Of a stretch of DNA of 64,000 bases, positions 10,295 through 19,374 are shown piece by piece (the stretch's first letter is position 1; each line of letters begins with the position of its first letter). This DNA comes from Chitinilyticum litopenaei DSM 21440 (GTDB lineage: Bacteria > Pseudomonadota > Gammaproteobacteria > Burkholderiales > Chitinibacteraceae): NCBI RefSeq assembly GCF_000428145.1, contig NZ_ATZJ01000016.1:1-64000 (forward strand), given 5' to 3'. The notes below the pieces were generated by a model. That model searched no databases, was not told where the DNA came from, and saw only the letters and a program-made list of their open reading frames with translations. The position numbers and the translations under genes are program-made.

Positions 10295-12805
10295 ATGAGC
10301 CCGAACACCCTCACCTTCGCCCGCAGCCTGATCATTGCCTTCACCCTGCTGGCCATCACGGCCAGTGAGCAGGCCTACCGCATGGTCGACCAGATCGGCC
10401 GGAATGCCGAGCAGGAACGGAGCATGGCCGAAATCCAGGCGCGCAGCCAGGTGTTCTGGTACTGGCTGGAAGAACAGGTCACCGCCGGACGCCACCTCGC
10501 GCGCTATTGCTGGGCAAGCGGCGCGCCGCCGGCGCCGGACTGCCAGGCCTCCAGCTCGCCACTGAGCAATCGCATCCGCTATGCCTACGTATTGGCTGAC
10601 AGCCATTCCGCTACCTTGCCTCAGAGCCAATACCCCAGTGGGTTAATGACACCGGGCCCGGTCAGCGATCCGGATTTCCAGCGCGCGATCAGGCACAGCC
10701 TGGGCAAGCAGCAGGCCATGTGGTACCAGCACCTGCAGGATCGCCGCGCCATCTATCACCTGCAGCCGCTGGACGCGCAGAGCCTGGTGCTGGGGCGCTT
10801 CGAACTTAAGCAACTGGCGCAGCAGCTTGGCAACAGCCAGAACAACCAGTTCAGCGCCCGCCTGGCCGTGGCCACCGGCAGTGACGGCGAATGGCGCTTT
10901 GTGCTGGGCGAGCCGGAAACCACGCTGGCCGAGCGCACCCGATTCAGCTGGCAAAGCAAGGCGGGTGCCGGCAGCTGGCAGATTTACTGGCACCACCACA
11001 CGGCCAGCGGTGCCACCCATGTGCCGGCGGCGCGCTTCATCCGTGTGGGCGGTCTGGCCTTTGCCCTGATCACCCTGCTGTGCGCCTGGTTCGCCCTCAA
11101 CACCCTGCAGCGCAGCCAGCGCCAGGCCGCCGACCTCAAGGCCCTGACCGACGAGCTGGCCGACAGCGAACGCAATTACCGCCTGCTCGTCGAGCAGATT
11201 CCCGGGGCGGTTTTCCGCAGCAAGCCCGGCGACGAGGGCCACCAGCTGCTGCTGGCCAGCCCCGGCATCAGCCTGCTGACCGGTTGCCCGGAGCGCGACT
11301 TCCTGCCATCGGGCAACCGGCGCTACATGGACCTCGTGCATCCGGCCGACCGCGAACGCCTGGCCGATACCGTGCGCCGGCATCGCGAGCGCGAAAGCAC
11401 CTATGAAATCGAATACCGGCTCAAATCGGGCAAGGACCAGTGGCTGTGGGTGCTGGAATGCGCGCAATCGCGCGAGCACCCCAGCGGCGCCATCCTGATC
11501 GACGGCATCGTGTTCGACATTACGGCCCGCAAGCTGGCGCAACATGCGCTGCAGGAAAGCGAGGGCATCCTGCACGCCATCATCGACCATACGCCGAACA
11601 TCGCGATTCAGGGCTACACCATTGACGGTCGCGTGGTGTTCTGGAATCAGGCCAGCCAGTTGCTCTATGGCTGGAGCGAGCAGGAAGCCGTGGGCAAGCG
11701 CATCGACGAGCTGATCATTTCCAGCCGGGAAATGCTCGACTTCCTCACCCAGCTGGAATGGGTGGGCTCGCACAATCGCGCCATCGAGCCGATGGAGCTG
11801 AAGCTCAACTGCAAGAATGGCGAACGCCGCTGGATGCTGACAACCATCTTCCCCGTCGGGCATTACCGCGGCGAGGAAGTGTTTGTCTGCATGCACGTCG
11901 ACATCGATGCCCGCAAGAAAATGGAAACCGAGCTGCGCAGCATCCAGCACATTCTGGAAAACGAAGTTTCAGAGAGCCGCACCGAGCTGGAAAGCGCCAA
12001 TGTGGAGCTGGGGCAGGCGCTGAAACTGCTGATGCACGCGGAAAAACTGGCGGCACTGGGCAGCCTTGTCGCCGGGCTGGCGCATGAGCTGAATACCCCC
12101 CTGGGCAATACGCTGACGGTGGCGACCACCTTGCGCGACAATGTGCAGGAACTGAACCGGCAGCAGGAAGACGGCACACTGCGCAAATCCGCCCTGCAGC
12201 AGTTCATCGGTTTCAGCGTCGAAGCCGCCGACCTGATCGAGCGCAACGCCCGGCGCGCCAGCGAACTGATCGCGCATTTCAAGTCGGTCGCCACGGACAC
12301 GACCAGCGACCGGCGGCGCGAATTTGATCTGGGCCTGACGATCACCGAGGTGCTCACCACGCTGAGCCCGCAGCTGAAACACCAGCCGCATACGGTCGAA
12401 GTGGCGATTCCCGATGGCCTGCTGCTCGACAGCTACCCCGGGGCACTGGAGCAGATCGTCACCAACCTGATCCAGAACAGCCTGAAACATGCCTTCGGCG
12501 CTGGCCAGGCCGGGCATATCCGCATCAGCGCCAGCCGGCTCGAGCTGCCGCAGCCGACCATCCGGCTCGATTACCAGGACGACGGCAGCGGCATCCCGCC
12601 GGAGTTGCAGACCCGTGTCTTTGAAGCCTTCTTCACCACCAAACTGGCCGAAGGCGGCAGCGGTCTTGGGCTATACATAGTAAGAAATTTGACGGAAAGC
12701 GTTCTGGGCGGCACCTTGAACCTTATCAGCAATCCGGACAGCGGCACCCGCTTCATCCTGGATTTACCCGAACATGCCCCCCGAACCCGCAAGGAGCAGG
12801 AATGA
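10295..12805 (+). CDS. Membrane PAS-domain sensor histidine kinase
   Basis: The 836-residue sensor has a first membrane helix near residues 8-26, a periplasmic region to about 245, and a second helix (about 248-270, FALITLLCAWFAL). Two PAS/PAC segments follow (about 290-420 and 425-545), then a coiled linker, an H-box GLAHELNTPLGN (His about 594) and a HATPase domain with NLIQNSLKHAF, DDGSGIPPE and GSGLGLYIV. The H-box with NTPL resembles hybrid kinases that act on separate receivers. The start ATG at 10295 was chosen over the upstream in-frame TTG at 10259, which lies inside the preceding gene. Its stop overlaps the start of the REC-GGDEF-EAL gene (ATGA), which is the likely partner. Bases 10586-10635 contain a REP-like palindrome within the coding sequence. 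Confidence 0.88.
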   Translation: MSPNTLTFARSLIIAFTLLAITASEQAYRMVDQIGRNAEQERSMAEIQARSQVFWYWLEEQVTAGRHLARYCWASGAPPAPDCQASSSPLSNRIRYAYVLADSHSATLPQSQYPSGLMTPGPVSDPDFQRAIRHSLGKQQAMWYQHLQDRRAIYHLQPLDAQSLVLGRFELKQLAQQLGNSQNNQFSARLAVATGSDGEWRFVLGEPETTLAERTRFSWQSKAGAGSWQIYWHHHTASGATHVPAARFIRVGGLAFALITLLCAWFALNTLQRSQRQAADLKALTDELADSERNYRLLVEQIPGAVFRSKPGDEGHQLLLASPGISLLTGCPERDFLPSGNRRYMDLVHPADRERLADTVRRHRERESTYEIEYRLKSGKDQWLWVLECAQSREHPSGAILIDGIVFDITARKLAQHALQESEGILHAIIDHTPNIAIQGYTIDGRVVFWNQASQLLYGWSEQEAVGKRIDELIISSREMLDFLTQLEWVGSHNRAIEPMELKLNCKNGERRWMLTTIFPVGHYRGEEVFVCMHVDIDARKKMETELRSIQHILENEVSESRTELESANVELGQALKLLMHAEKLAALGSLVAGLAHELNTPLGNTLTVATTLRDNVQELNRQQEDGTLRKSALQQFIGFSVEAADLIERNARRASELIAHFKSVATDTTSDRRREFDLGLTITEVLTTLSPQLKHQPHTVEVAIPDGLLLDSYPGALEQIVTNLIQNSLKHAFGAGQAGHIRISASRLELPQPTIRLDYQDDGSGIPPELQTRVFEAFFTTKLAEGGSGLGLYIVRNLTESVLGGTLNLISNPDSGTRFILDLPEHAPRTRKEQE
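10586..10635. repeat. REP-like palindrome inside the histidine kinase gene
   Basis: The segment begins GTATTGGCTGACAGCCATT and ends CAGAGCCAATACCCC, the same arm design as the intergenic REP-like copies, notably copy i at 47302-47360. It is read in frame and encodes part of the periplasmic sensor region. Confidence 0.45.
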
Positions 12806-15021
12806 GCGAGCTAGAGCATGACGAGCTGCTGCAATGGCAGGAAGAAGACGACACACCACCCGATGAGCCGCTGCACAGCTGGCCCATCCTGGTCGTGGAC
12901 GACGACGATGCCGTGCATGCCGCCACCCGTCTTGCCCTGCATGGCATCCAGATCCAGCAGCGCGCGCTGGCGCTCACCCACGCCAGCTCCGCCGCCGAGG
13001 CGCGCACGATTCTGGAGAAACAGCGCGATTTCGCCGTCATCCTGCTGGATGTGGTGATGGAAAGCGGCCAGGCCGGGCTCGAACTGGTCGGCGACATCCG
13101 CAAGCATTACGACATGAATGAATGCCGCATCATCCTGCGCACTGGCCAGCCGGGTTATGCCCCGGAAATTGCGGTGTTCAACGACTACGACATCAACGAC
13201 TACCGCACCAAATCCGAGCTGACGCGCACCCGCCTGATCACGGCAATTACCGCAGCGCTGCGCTCTTATGACCAGATCCGCACCATCGCCGAAAACCGTC
13301 GCGGCCTTGAGCTGATTGTCAGCGCGGTGGCCGACCTGATGGAAAAGCATGCGCTGACCCAGTTCGCCGAAGGCGTGCTCACGCAAATGACTGCGCTGCT
13401 GAAGCTGCCGCTGGATGGCATCGTCTGCGCCCAGAAAGGCTCGCCGTTTTCCGATGACAATGACGAGCGCCTCTACATCGTTGGCGCGGCCGGCCGACTG
13501 GCCCACCTGATCACCGCCCCCGTGGACGAACTGCACGAGCCGCATATCGAGCACAGCATCCGGCATTGCATCGCCCAGCAGGCTCATGTGTTCGCGCATG
13601 ATGCGACCACGCTCTACCTGCGCGGCGGCAACCAGGAAGCCGCCGTTTATGTGCATACCGGCAAGCAGCTCACCGAGCAGGACCGGCAATTGCTGGAAGT
13701 CTTCGCCGCCAATATCAGCGCCTGCTTTGGCAACGTCAAGCAGGTGGAAATGCTCAACTACGTCGCCTACCACGACACGCTGACCCGGCTGGCCAATCGC
13801 AGCTGCTTCATCCTGTGGCTGGACATCGCCACCCGCCAGGTCAACCCGCGCGAGGTGGTCTGCCTGATCGACCTCGACCATTTCGCCGACGTCAACGATG
13901 CGCTGGGCCATGATGTCGGCAATGCGCTGCTGGTGGCCGTCGCCGAACGGCTGGAACAGCATCTGGCACCCCACTGCCGCATTGCCCGCACGGGAGCTGA
14001 CATTTTCGGCCTGCTGGGACCGGAAAACCTGCTCAATCCGGAAAACCTCGAAAACATCTTCAATCAGTCGTTTGCCGTGGGCGAGCACCACCTGCCGGTG
14101 ACGATTACCACCGGTTATTGCCGCATGCTGGAAGGGGGCGAATCGGGCTTCACGCTGCTCAAGCGCGCCAATATCGCGCTCAATCGCGCCAAGAAGCACT
14201 TTCATGAAAGCCACGAATATTTCATGGCCGACATGGAAGACAACACGCGCTGGCGCCTGGAAGTCATCCGCCACCTGCGCCACGATTTTCAGCTCAAGAG
14301 GCTGGAAGTCTGGTACCAGCCGCAGATCGAGCTGGCCACCAACAAGGTCATCGGCATGGAAGCACTGCTGCGCTGGCCCTCCGAGGATGGCTTCGTGCAG
14401 CCGCCTTCGGTCTTCATCCCGCTGGCGGAATACTCCGGGCTGATCGTCGAAATTGGCGAATGGGTGCTGGCCGAGGCCGCCGATGCCTGGCGCAGCCTGC
14501 AGGATCTCTACAATGCCCCCAAGCGCGTGGCGGTCAATGTCAGCATGCCGCAATTCCGCAACCGCCGGCTGATCGACCGCATCGCCGAAATCCTTGGCTC
14601 ACACCGCCTGCCGCCCACCGCGCTCGAGCTGGAAATCACCGAAAGCATCGCCATGGACGAACCGAAGGTGGTGATCTCGGCGCTGGGCGCCCTGAAGGAA
14701 CTGGGTGTGCACATTTCCATTGACGATTTCGGCACCGGTTTCTCGTCACTGGGCCAGCTGCGTTCGCTGCCGATCAACTGCCTGAAGATCGACCAGAGCT
14801 TCGTGCGCGAGATCGCCGACGGCCGCGGCGGCATGTACGCCGAAACCATTGTCGCGCTGGCCACCAAGCTGGGACTCTCCACCATCGCCGAGGGTGTCGA
14901 AACGGCTGAACAGGCCGGCTTCCTGCGCGCGCTGGGCTGCCGCGAGGCTCAGGGCTATCTGTACGCCAGGCCGATGACGCTGAAGGATTTCCGGGGCTGG
15001 CTGCAGCAACGCCGCGACTGA
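12802..15021 (+). CDS. Response regulator with REC, DUF3369-like, degenerate GGDEF and EAL domains
   Basis: The 739-residue protein has a REC domain (about residues 28-150, ILVVDDDD and phospho-acceptor Asp about 82 in LLDVVME), a GAF-like DUF3369-type region (about 165-310), a GGDEF-like domain (about 320-460) whose signature reads RTGADIF rather than GGDEF, and an EAL domain (about 485-735). The EAL domain has intact MEALLRW, EITES, DDFGTGFSSL, KIDQSFV and EGVE motifs. It is therefore probably a phosphorylation-controlled c-di-GMP phosphodiesterase with a non-catalytic GGDEF module. Its ATG overlaps the stop of the upstream PAS kinase, which probably phosphorylates it. Confidence 0.9.
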   Translation: MSELEHDELLQWQEEDDTPPDEPLHSWPILVVDDDDAVHAATRLALHGIQIQQRALALTHASSAAEARTILEKQRDFAVILLDVVMESGQAGLELVGDIRKHYDMNECRIILRTGQPGYAPEIAVFNDYDINDYRTKSELTRTRLITAITAALRSYDQIRTIAENRRGLELIVSAVADLMEKHALTQFAEGVLTQMTALLKLPLDGIVCAQKGSPFSDDNDERLYIVGAAGRLAHLITAPVDELHEPHIEHSIRHCIAQQAHVFAHDATTLYLRGGNQEAAVYVHTGKQLTEQDRQLLEVFAANISACFGNVKQVEMLNYVAYHDTLTRLANRSCFILWLDIATRQVNPREVVCLIDLDHFADVNDALGHDVGNALLVAVAERLEQHLAPHCRIARTGADIFGLLGPENLLNPENLENIFNQSFAVGEHHLPVTITTGYCRMLEGGESGFTLLKRANIALNRAKKHFHESHEYFMADMEDNTRWRLEVIRHLRHDFQLKRLEVWYQPQIELATNKVIGMEALLRWPSEDGFVQPPSVFIPLAEYSGLIVEIGEWVLAEAADAWRSLQDLYNAPKRVAVNVSMPQFRNRRLIDRIAEILGSHRLPPTALELEITESIAMDEPKVVISALGALKELGVHISIDDFGTGFSSLGQLRSLPINCLKIDQSFVREIADGRGGMYAETIVALATKLGLSTIAEGVETAEQAGFLRALGCREAQGYLYARPMTLKDFRGWLQQRRD

Positions 15022-15047
15022 GCGGAGAATTTTGCTCCAAATCACTG

Positions 15048-15070
15048 AATCGCCATTTTCAATGGCGATT
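15048..15070 (+). terminator. Hairpin after the REC-GGDEF-EAL gene
   Basis: A perfect 10-bp stem AATCGCCATT / AATGGCGATT with a 3-base loop lies 27 bases after the stop. There is no downstream T run, so it may act as a pause or end-stabilising hairpin rather than a classical terminator. Confidence 0.45.
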
Positions 15071-15107
15071 CCCGCCAGCCCGGCTTAAGGCCGGGCGTCA
15101 TCCGGGT

Positions 15108-15113
15108 TACAAT
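15108..15113 (+). promoter_or_regulatory. Possible -10 element of pgk
   Basis: TACAAT stands 37 bases before the pgk start in the context GGTTACAATACCGCC. No good -35 hexamer is visible. Confidence 0.35.
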
Positions 15114-15150
15114 ACCGCCATTTTCATCAGTCCATTTCGGGAGCTGTTGC

Positions 15151-16383
15151 ATGACCAAGCTGTTCATTGAAGACCTCGACCTTGCCGGCAAGCGCGTTCT
15201 GATGCGCGTCGATTTCAACGTGCCGGTGAAAAACGGCGTCGTGGAAAGCGACAAGCGCATCCGCGCCGCCCTGCCGACCATCCGCCATGCGCTGGAGCAA
15301 GGCGCTGCCGTCGTGCTGATGAGCCACCTCGGTCGCCCGAACGGCCAGAAGGTCGAAAAGTACAGCCTGGCGCCGGTTGCCAAGCGTCTGGAAGAATTGC
15401 TGGGCAAGCCGGTCACCTTCCTGAACGATTGCGTCGGCGCTGAAGTGGAAGCCGCCTGCGCGAAGCTCGCCGCTGGCGACGTCGTGCTGCTGGAAAACGT
15501 GCGTTTCCACATCGAGGAAGAAGGCAAGGCCAAGGATGCCGAGGGCAACAGCGTGAAGGCCGATCCGGCCAAGGTGGCAGAATTCCGCGCCAGCCTTTCG
15601 AAACTCGGCGATGTGTTCGTCAACGATGCCTTCGGTACCGCGCACCGTGCCCACTCCTCCATGGTTGGCGTTGATCTGCCGCGTGCATCGGGCCATCTGC
15701 TGAAGAAGGAACTGGATTTCCTGGGCGACGCGGTCAACAAGCCGGTGCGCCCGCTGGTCGCCATCATTGGCGGCTCGAAGATCTCCGGCAAGATTGACGT
15801 GATCGAAGCATTGCTGCCCAAGGTCGACAAGCTGCTGATCGGCGGCGGCATGGCCTTCACCTTCCTGAAGGCCAAGGGCCATGAAATCGGCAAGTCGCTG
15901 TGTGAAAACGACAAGGTCGAACTGGCCCGCGAATTGATGGCCAAGGCTGGCGACAAGCTGGAACTGCCGTCCGACACCATGGTCACCAAGCATCTGGACT
16001 TCGATGCCCGCACGCTGGACGGCCTGGTGCAGGTTGATTCCACCGCCATTCCGGCCGATCAGGAAGGTGTGGACGTCGGTGCTGCCACGCGCGCCCGTTA
16101 CGCTGACATCATCAAGTCCGCCAAGACCGTGCTGTGGAACGGCCCGATGGGCGTCTTCGAAATCGACGCGTCCGCCGAAGGTACCTTTGCCATCGCGCAC
16201 GCGCTGGTGGACGCCACCGCCAATGGCGCGATTACCGTCGTAGGTGGCGGCGACTCCGTTGCCGCCGTGGAAAAGGCCGGCCTGGAAGACAAGGTCAGCC
16301 ACGTTTCCACCGGCGGCGGCGCTTCGCTGGAATTCCTCGAAGGCAAGGCACTGCCGGGCGTGGAAGCGCTGAGCGACAAGTAA
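15151..16383 (+). CDS. pgk: Phosphoglycerate kinase, eukaryote-like type
   Basis: The 410-residue glycolytic kinase converts 1,3-bisphosphoglycerate and ADP to 3-phosphoglycerate and ATP. Signatures include RVDFNVPV (about residues 20-27), SHLGRPNG, NDAFGTAHRAHSS, IGGSKISGKI, WNGPMGVFE, GGGDS and STGGGASLE. It is longer than the usual bacterial enzyme (about 390). The region around residues 113-175 (FHIEEEGKAKD through VNDAFGTAHRAHSS) carries the insertion found in yeast and other eukaryotic PGKs, and from memory the whole sequence reads closer to yeast PGK1 than to typical proteobacterial Pgk. The usual betaproteobacterial neighbours (gap, pyk, fba) are absent here. An RBS GGGAG lies 8 bases before the ATG. 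Confidence 0.93.
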   Translation: MTKLFIEDLDLAGKRVLMRVDFNVPVKNGVVESDKRIRAALPTIRHALEQGAAVVLMSHLGRPNGQKVEKYSLAPVAKRLEELLGKPVTFLNDCVGAEVEAACAKLAAGDVVLLENVRFHIEEEGKAKDAEGNSVKADPAKVAEFRASLSKLGDVFVNDAFGTAHRAHSSMVGVDLPRASGHLLKKELDFLGDAVNKPVRPLVAIIGGSKISGKIDVIEALLPKVDKLLIGGGMAFTFLKAKGHEIGKSLCENDKVELARELMAKAGDKLELPSDTMVTKHLDFDARTLDGLVQVDSTAIPADQEGVDVGAATRARYADIIKSAKTVLWNGPMGVFEIDASAEGTFAIAHALVDATANGAITVVGGGDSVAAVEKAGLEDKVSHVSTGGGASLEFLEGKALPGVEALSDK

Positions 16384-16401
16384 GCGGCTTCGCGCAGCAT
16401 G

Positions 16402-16430
16402 ACAAAAGCCCCGCACAGCGGGGCTTTTGT
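16402..16430. terminator. Rho-independent terminator after pgk
   Basis: The stem ACAAAAGCCCCGC / CGGGGCTTTTGT is followed by TTTA. It is symmetrical enough to serve both pgk and the convergent cysS. Confidence 0.85.
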
Positions 16431-16441
16431 TTTACATCATC

Positions 16442-16490
16442 GGGTATATGGCTGCAGCCCATTGCATAAAAAGGCTGCAGCCACATACCC
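16442..16490. repeat. REP-like palindrome copy b (best copy)
   Basis: The outer and inner arms read GGGTATATGGCTGCAGCC on the left and GGCTGCAGCCACATACCC on the right, around a 13-base loop. It lies between the convergent pgk and cysS genes, just after the pgk terminator. Confidence 0.75.
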
Positions 16491-16504
16491 TTGGTCAACA
16501 ATAA

Positions 16505-17899
16505 TCAGGCACGGCGCCAGGTCGTCACGCCCGCCTTGTCTTCCAGGACGATGCCGGCCGCCGCCAGCTCGTCGCGGATGCGATCACCTTCGGCCCAGTT
16601 CTTCGCGGCACGGGCGTCGCGGCGCGCGACGATCGCGGCCTCGATGCGCTCGGCCGTCCAGTCACCCGCGTCTCCCGCCCCGCCTTGCAGGAAAGCCTGC
16701 GGATCGCGCTGCAGGATGCCGAGAATCGCGCCCAGCGCCTTCAGTTCACCAGCTAGCCGCGCGCCCTCCTCGCTGCCGGCGTGGCGGTTGGCTTCAGACG
16801 CCAGGTCAAACAGCACGGCCATCGCGTCGGAGGTGGCAAAATCGTCGTCCATTGCCGTCTTGAAGCGCGCCGCATGCGGTGCGGCCCAGTCGATGGCGAC
16901 CTCGGCAGGCTTGACATTGTCCAGCGTGGTATAAAGGCGCGTCAGCGCGTTCCTGGCGTCGTTCAGGTGCACATCGCTGTAGTTCAACGGGCTGCGGTAG
17001 TGCGCGCGCAGGATGAAAAAGCGCAGCACTTCGGCGTCGAACTTGGCCAGCACGTCGCGGATGATGAAGAAATTGCCCAGGCTCTTCGACATCTTCTCGT
17101 TGTCGACATTGATGAAGCCGTTGTGCAGCCAGTAGTTCACATACTGGTGGCCGTGCGCGCCCTCGGACTGCGCGATCTCGTTTTCATGGTGCGGAAACTG
17201 CAGATCCTCGCCGCCGCCGTGGATGTCGAAATGCTCGCCCAGATGGTGGCAGCTCATCGCCGAGCACTCGATATGCCAGCCGGGGCGGCCCGCGCCCCAC
17301 GGCGAATCCCACTTCACTTCAGCAGGTTCCTCGGGCTTGGCCGCCTTCCACAGCACGAAGTCGCGCGGGTCGCGTTTGTTCGGGTCGACCTCGACGCGCT
17401 CGCCGGCGCGCTGCTCGTCAAAATCCTTGCGCGAGAGCTTGCCGTAGCCGGCGAAGTCCTTCACCGAGTAGTACACATCGCCATTGGGCGCGGTATAGGC
17501 CAGCCCCTTGTCGAACAGCTTGCCGATGATGGCCTGCATGCCGCCGACGTGTGCGGTCGCCCGCGGCTCGTGATCGGGGCGGATGACGCCGAGCGCGGCG
17601 AAATCCTCGTTCATCGCGGCAATGAAGCGCTCGGTGAGATGCTGGATCGGCTCGCCATTTTCCACGGCACGCTTGATGATCTTGTCATCGATGTCGGTGA
17701 TGTTGCGCACGTAATTCACGTGATAGCCGCTGGCGCGCAGCCAGCGCACCATCATGTCGAACACCACCACCATGCGCGCATGCCCGATGTGACAGTAGTC
17801 GTACACCGTCATGCCGCACACGTACATATTGACGTGGCCGGGCGTAATCGGCGTGAAGACTTCTTTCTGGCGGCTAAGGGTGTTGTAGAGCGACAGCAT
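16505..17899 (-). CDS. cysS: Cysteinyl-tRNA synthetase
   Basis: The 464-residue class I aminoacyl-tRNA synthetase charges tRNA-Cys. It has the zinc and HIGH region YVCGMTVYDYCHIGHAR (about residues 26-42), GWHIECSAMS (about 205-215) and the KMSKS motif MSKSLGNF (about 265-272). Length matches the family (about 461 in E. coli). It starts at ATG 17899. A REP-like palindrome lies at its 5' side (18011-18060). Confidence 0.97.
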   Translation of the reverse strand: MLSLYNTLSRQKEVFTPITPGHVNMYVCGMTVYDYCHIGHARMVVVFDMMVRWLRASGYHVNYVRNITDIDDKIIKRAVENGEPIQHLTERFIAAMNEDFAALGVIRPDHEPRATAHVGGMQAIIGKLFDKGLAYTAPNGDVYYSVKDFAGYGKLSRKDFDEQRAGERVEVDPNKRDPRDFVLWKAAKPEEPAEVKWDSPWGAGRPGWHIECSAMSCHHLGEHFDIHGGGEDLQFPHHENEIAQSEGAHGHQYVNYWLHNGFINVDNEKMSKSLGNFFIIRDVLAKFDAEVLRFFILRAHYRSPLNYSDVHLNDARNALTRLYTTLDNVKPAEVAIDWAAPHAARFKTAMDDDFATSDAMAVLFDLASEANRHAGSEEGARLAGELKALGAILGILQRDPQAFLQGGAGDAGDWTAERIEAAIVARRDARAAKNWAEGDRIRDELAAAGIVLEDKAGVTTWRRA

Positions 17900-18010
17900 G
17901 AGCGGCAGTCCGGCGTTGGCAAAAGAATAATTCTAACAAATGCGTCAAGAGCCCGTATGCCGACTTCCGCAGGCAGGCTGGCCGCCACAATCGCGAAACA
18001 TCAACTCCAT

Positions 18011-18060
18011 GGGTATCAGCGCAGAACCATTCATTGGCAATGGCCATGGGCATATACCCA
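18011..18060. repeat. REP-like palindrome copy c
   Basis: The left arm is GGGTATCAGCGCAGAACCATT (split: GGGTATCAGCGC, AGAACCATT) and the right arm is AATGGCCATGGGCATATACCC (split: AATGGCCATGG, GCATATACCC). It lies between the 5' end of cysS and the 3' end of the thiolase gene. Confidence 0.65.
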
Positions 18061-18062
18061 TG

Positions 18063-18090
18063 AAAAAGACCCGCCGCAGCGGGTCTTTTT
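18063..18090 (-). terminator. Rho-independent terminator of the thiolase gene
   Basis: The stem AAAAAGACCCGC / GCGGGTCTTTTT with a short loop lies 18 bases after the thiolase stop. On the minus strand the stem ends in a T-rich tract. Confidence 0.85.
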
Positions 18091-18108
18091 CATGCTTGGC
18101 GAGCCGTC

Positions 18109-19290
18109 TTAGCTGCGCTCGACCGCCAGCGCAACGCCCATGCCACCACCGATGCACAGGGTCGCGATGCCCTTCTTGGCATCACGACGCACCATTTCGT
18201 GCAGCAGCGTCACCAGGACGCGGCAACCGGAGGCGCCGATCGGGTGGCCCAGCGCAATCGCGCCACCATTCACGTTCACCTTGTCCATGTCCCACTGCAT
18301 TTCGCGGGCCACGCCCAGCGCCTGGGCGGCAAAGGCTTCGTTGGCCTCGATCAGGTCCACATCGGCCAGTTGCCAGCCGGCACGCTCGAGCACGCGCTTG
18401 GTCGCCGGCACCGGGCCCATGCCCATGATGCTCGGATCAACACCGGCGGAAGCCGCCGCGCGAATCGTCGCCAGCGGCTTCAGGCCCAGCTCGGCAGCCT
18501 TTTCGGCAGTCATCAGCATCACGGCGGCAGCGCCGTCGTTGATGCCCGAGGCATTGCCGGCGGTCACGCTACCTTCCTTGTCGAAGGCCGGACGCAGCTT
18601 GGCCAGACCGTCAGCGGATGCATTGGTCTTGATGAATTCGTCATTGGCAAACACGACCGGGTCGCCTTTTTTCTGCGGAATCACGACCGGAGTGATTTCA
18701 TCGGCGAAGCGGCCGGCAGCCTGCGCGGCAGCCGCTTTCTGCTGGCTGGCCAGCGCCAGGGCATCCTGCTCTTCGCGGGTGATGCCGTATTTCTTGGCGA
18801 TATTTTCGGCAGTCACACCCATGTGGTAGCCCTGATACACGTCGGTCAGGCCGTCGTACACCATGCTGTCCACCAGCGAAGCATTGCCCATGCGGAAACC
18901 GTCACGGCTGCCGTTGAGGATGTGCGGCGAGGCACTCATGTTTTCCTGGCCGCCGGCAATCACGATTTCGTTCTCGCCACTCAGGATGGACTGCATGCCC
19001 AGCGCAACCGCCTTGAGCCCGGAGCCACAGACCTGATTGATGGTCAGCGCCGGTACGGCATCCGGAATGCCCGCCTTGCGCAGGGCTTGGCGGGCCGGAT
19101 TCTGGCCCAGACCGGCGGTCAGCACGTTGCCGAGGATCACTTCGCTCACGGCCTCCGGCGCCACCCCGGTCTTGGCCAGCAGGTCGCGAATGATGATGGC
19201 GCCCAGCTCCGGCGCGGAGACCTTGGCGAGGCTGCCACCAAAATTACCCAATGCAGTGCGCTGCGCAGCAACAATGACGATGTCCTTCAT
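18109..19290 (-). CDS. phaA: Acetyl-CoA C-acetyltransferase (thiolase)
   Basis: The 393-residue biosynthetic-type thiolase condenses two acetyl-CoA to acetoacetyl-CoA. It has the acyl-accepting cysteine in NQVCGSGLKA (about residue 89), the histidine in ALGHPIGASG (about 349) and the second cysteine in TLCIGGGMG (about 379). It lies 84 bases downstream of the PHA synthase gene on the same strand, so a role in polyhydroxybutyrate synthesis (PhaA) is likely; no acetoacetyl-CoA reductase (phaB) is in the window. AtoB-type catabolic use cannot be excluded by sequence. Confidence 0.9.
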   Translation of the reverse strand: MKDIVIVAAQRTALGNFGGSLAKVSAPELGAIIIRDLLAKTGVAPEAVSEVILGNVLTAGLGQNPARQALRKAGIPDAVPALTINQVCGSGLKAVALGMQSILSGENEIVIAGGQENMSASPHILNGSRDGFRMGNASLVDSMVYDGLTDVYQGYHMGVTAENIAKKYGITREEQDALALASQQKAAAAQAAGRFADEITPVVIPQKKGDPVVFANDEFIKTNASADGLAKLRPAFDKEGSVTAGNASGINDGAAAVMLMTAEKAAELGLKPLATIRAAASAGVDPSIMGMGPVPATKRVLERAGWQLADVDLIEANEAFAAQALGVAREMQWDMDKVNVNGGAIALGHPIGASGCRVLVTLLHEMVRRDAKKGIATLCIGGGMGVALAVERS

Positions 19291-19374
19291 GGAAAATCCC
19301 CTTGAGTCTATTTCTATTTAATTAGTCAGGCTGGAGTAAACAACTTCACCACAACTTGCATTGGCATGCAAGCT

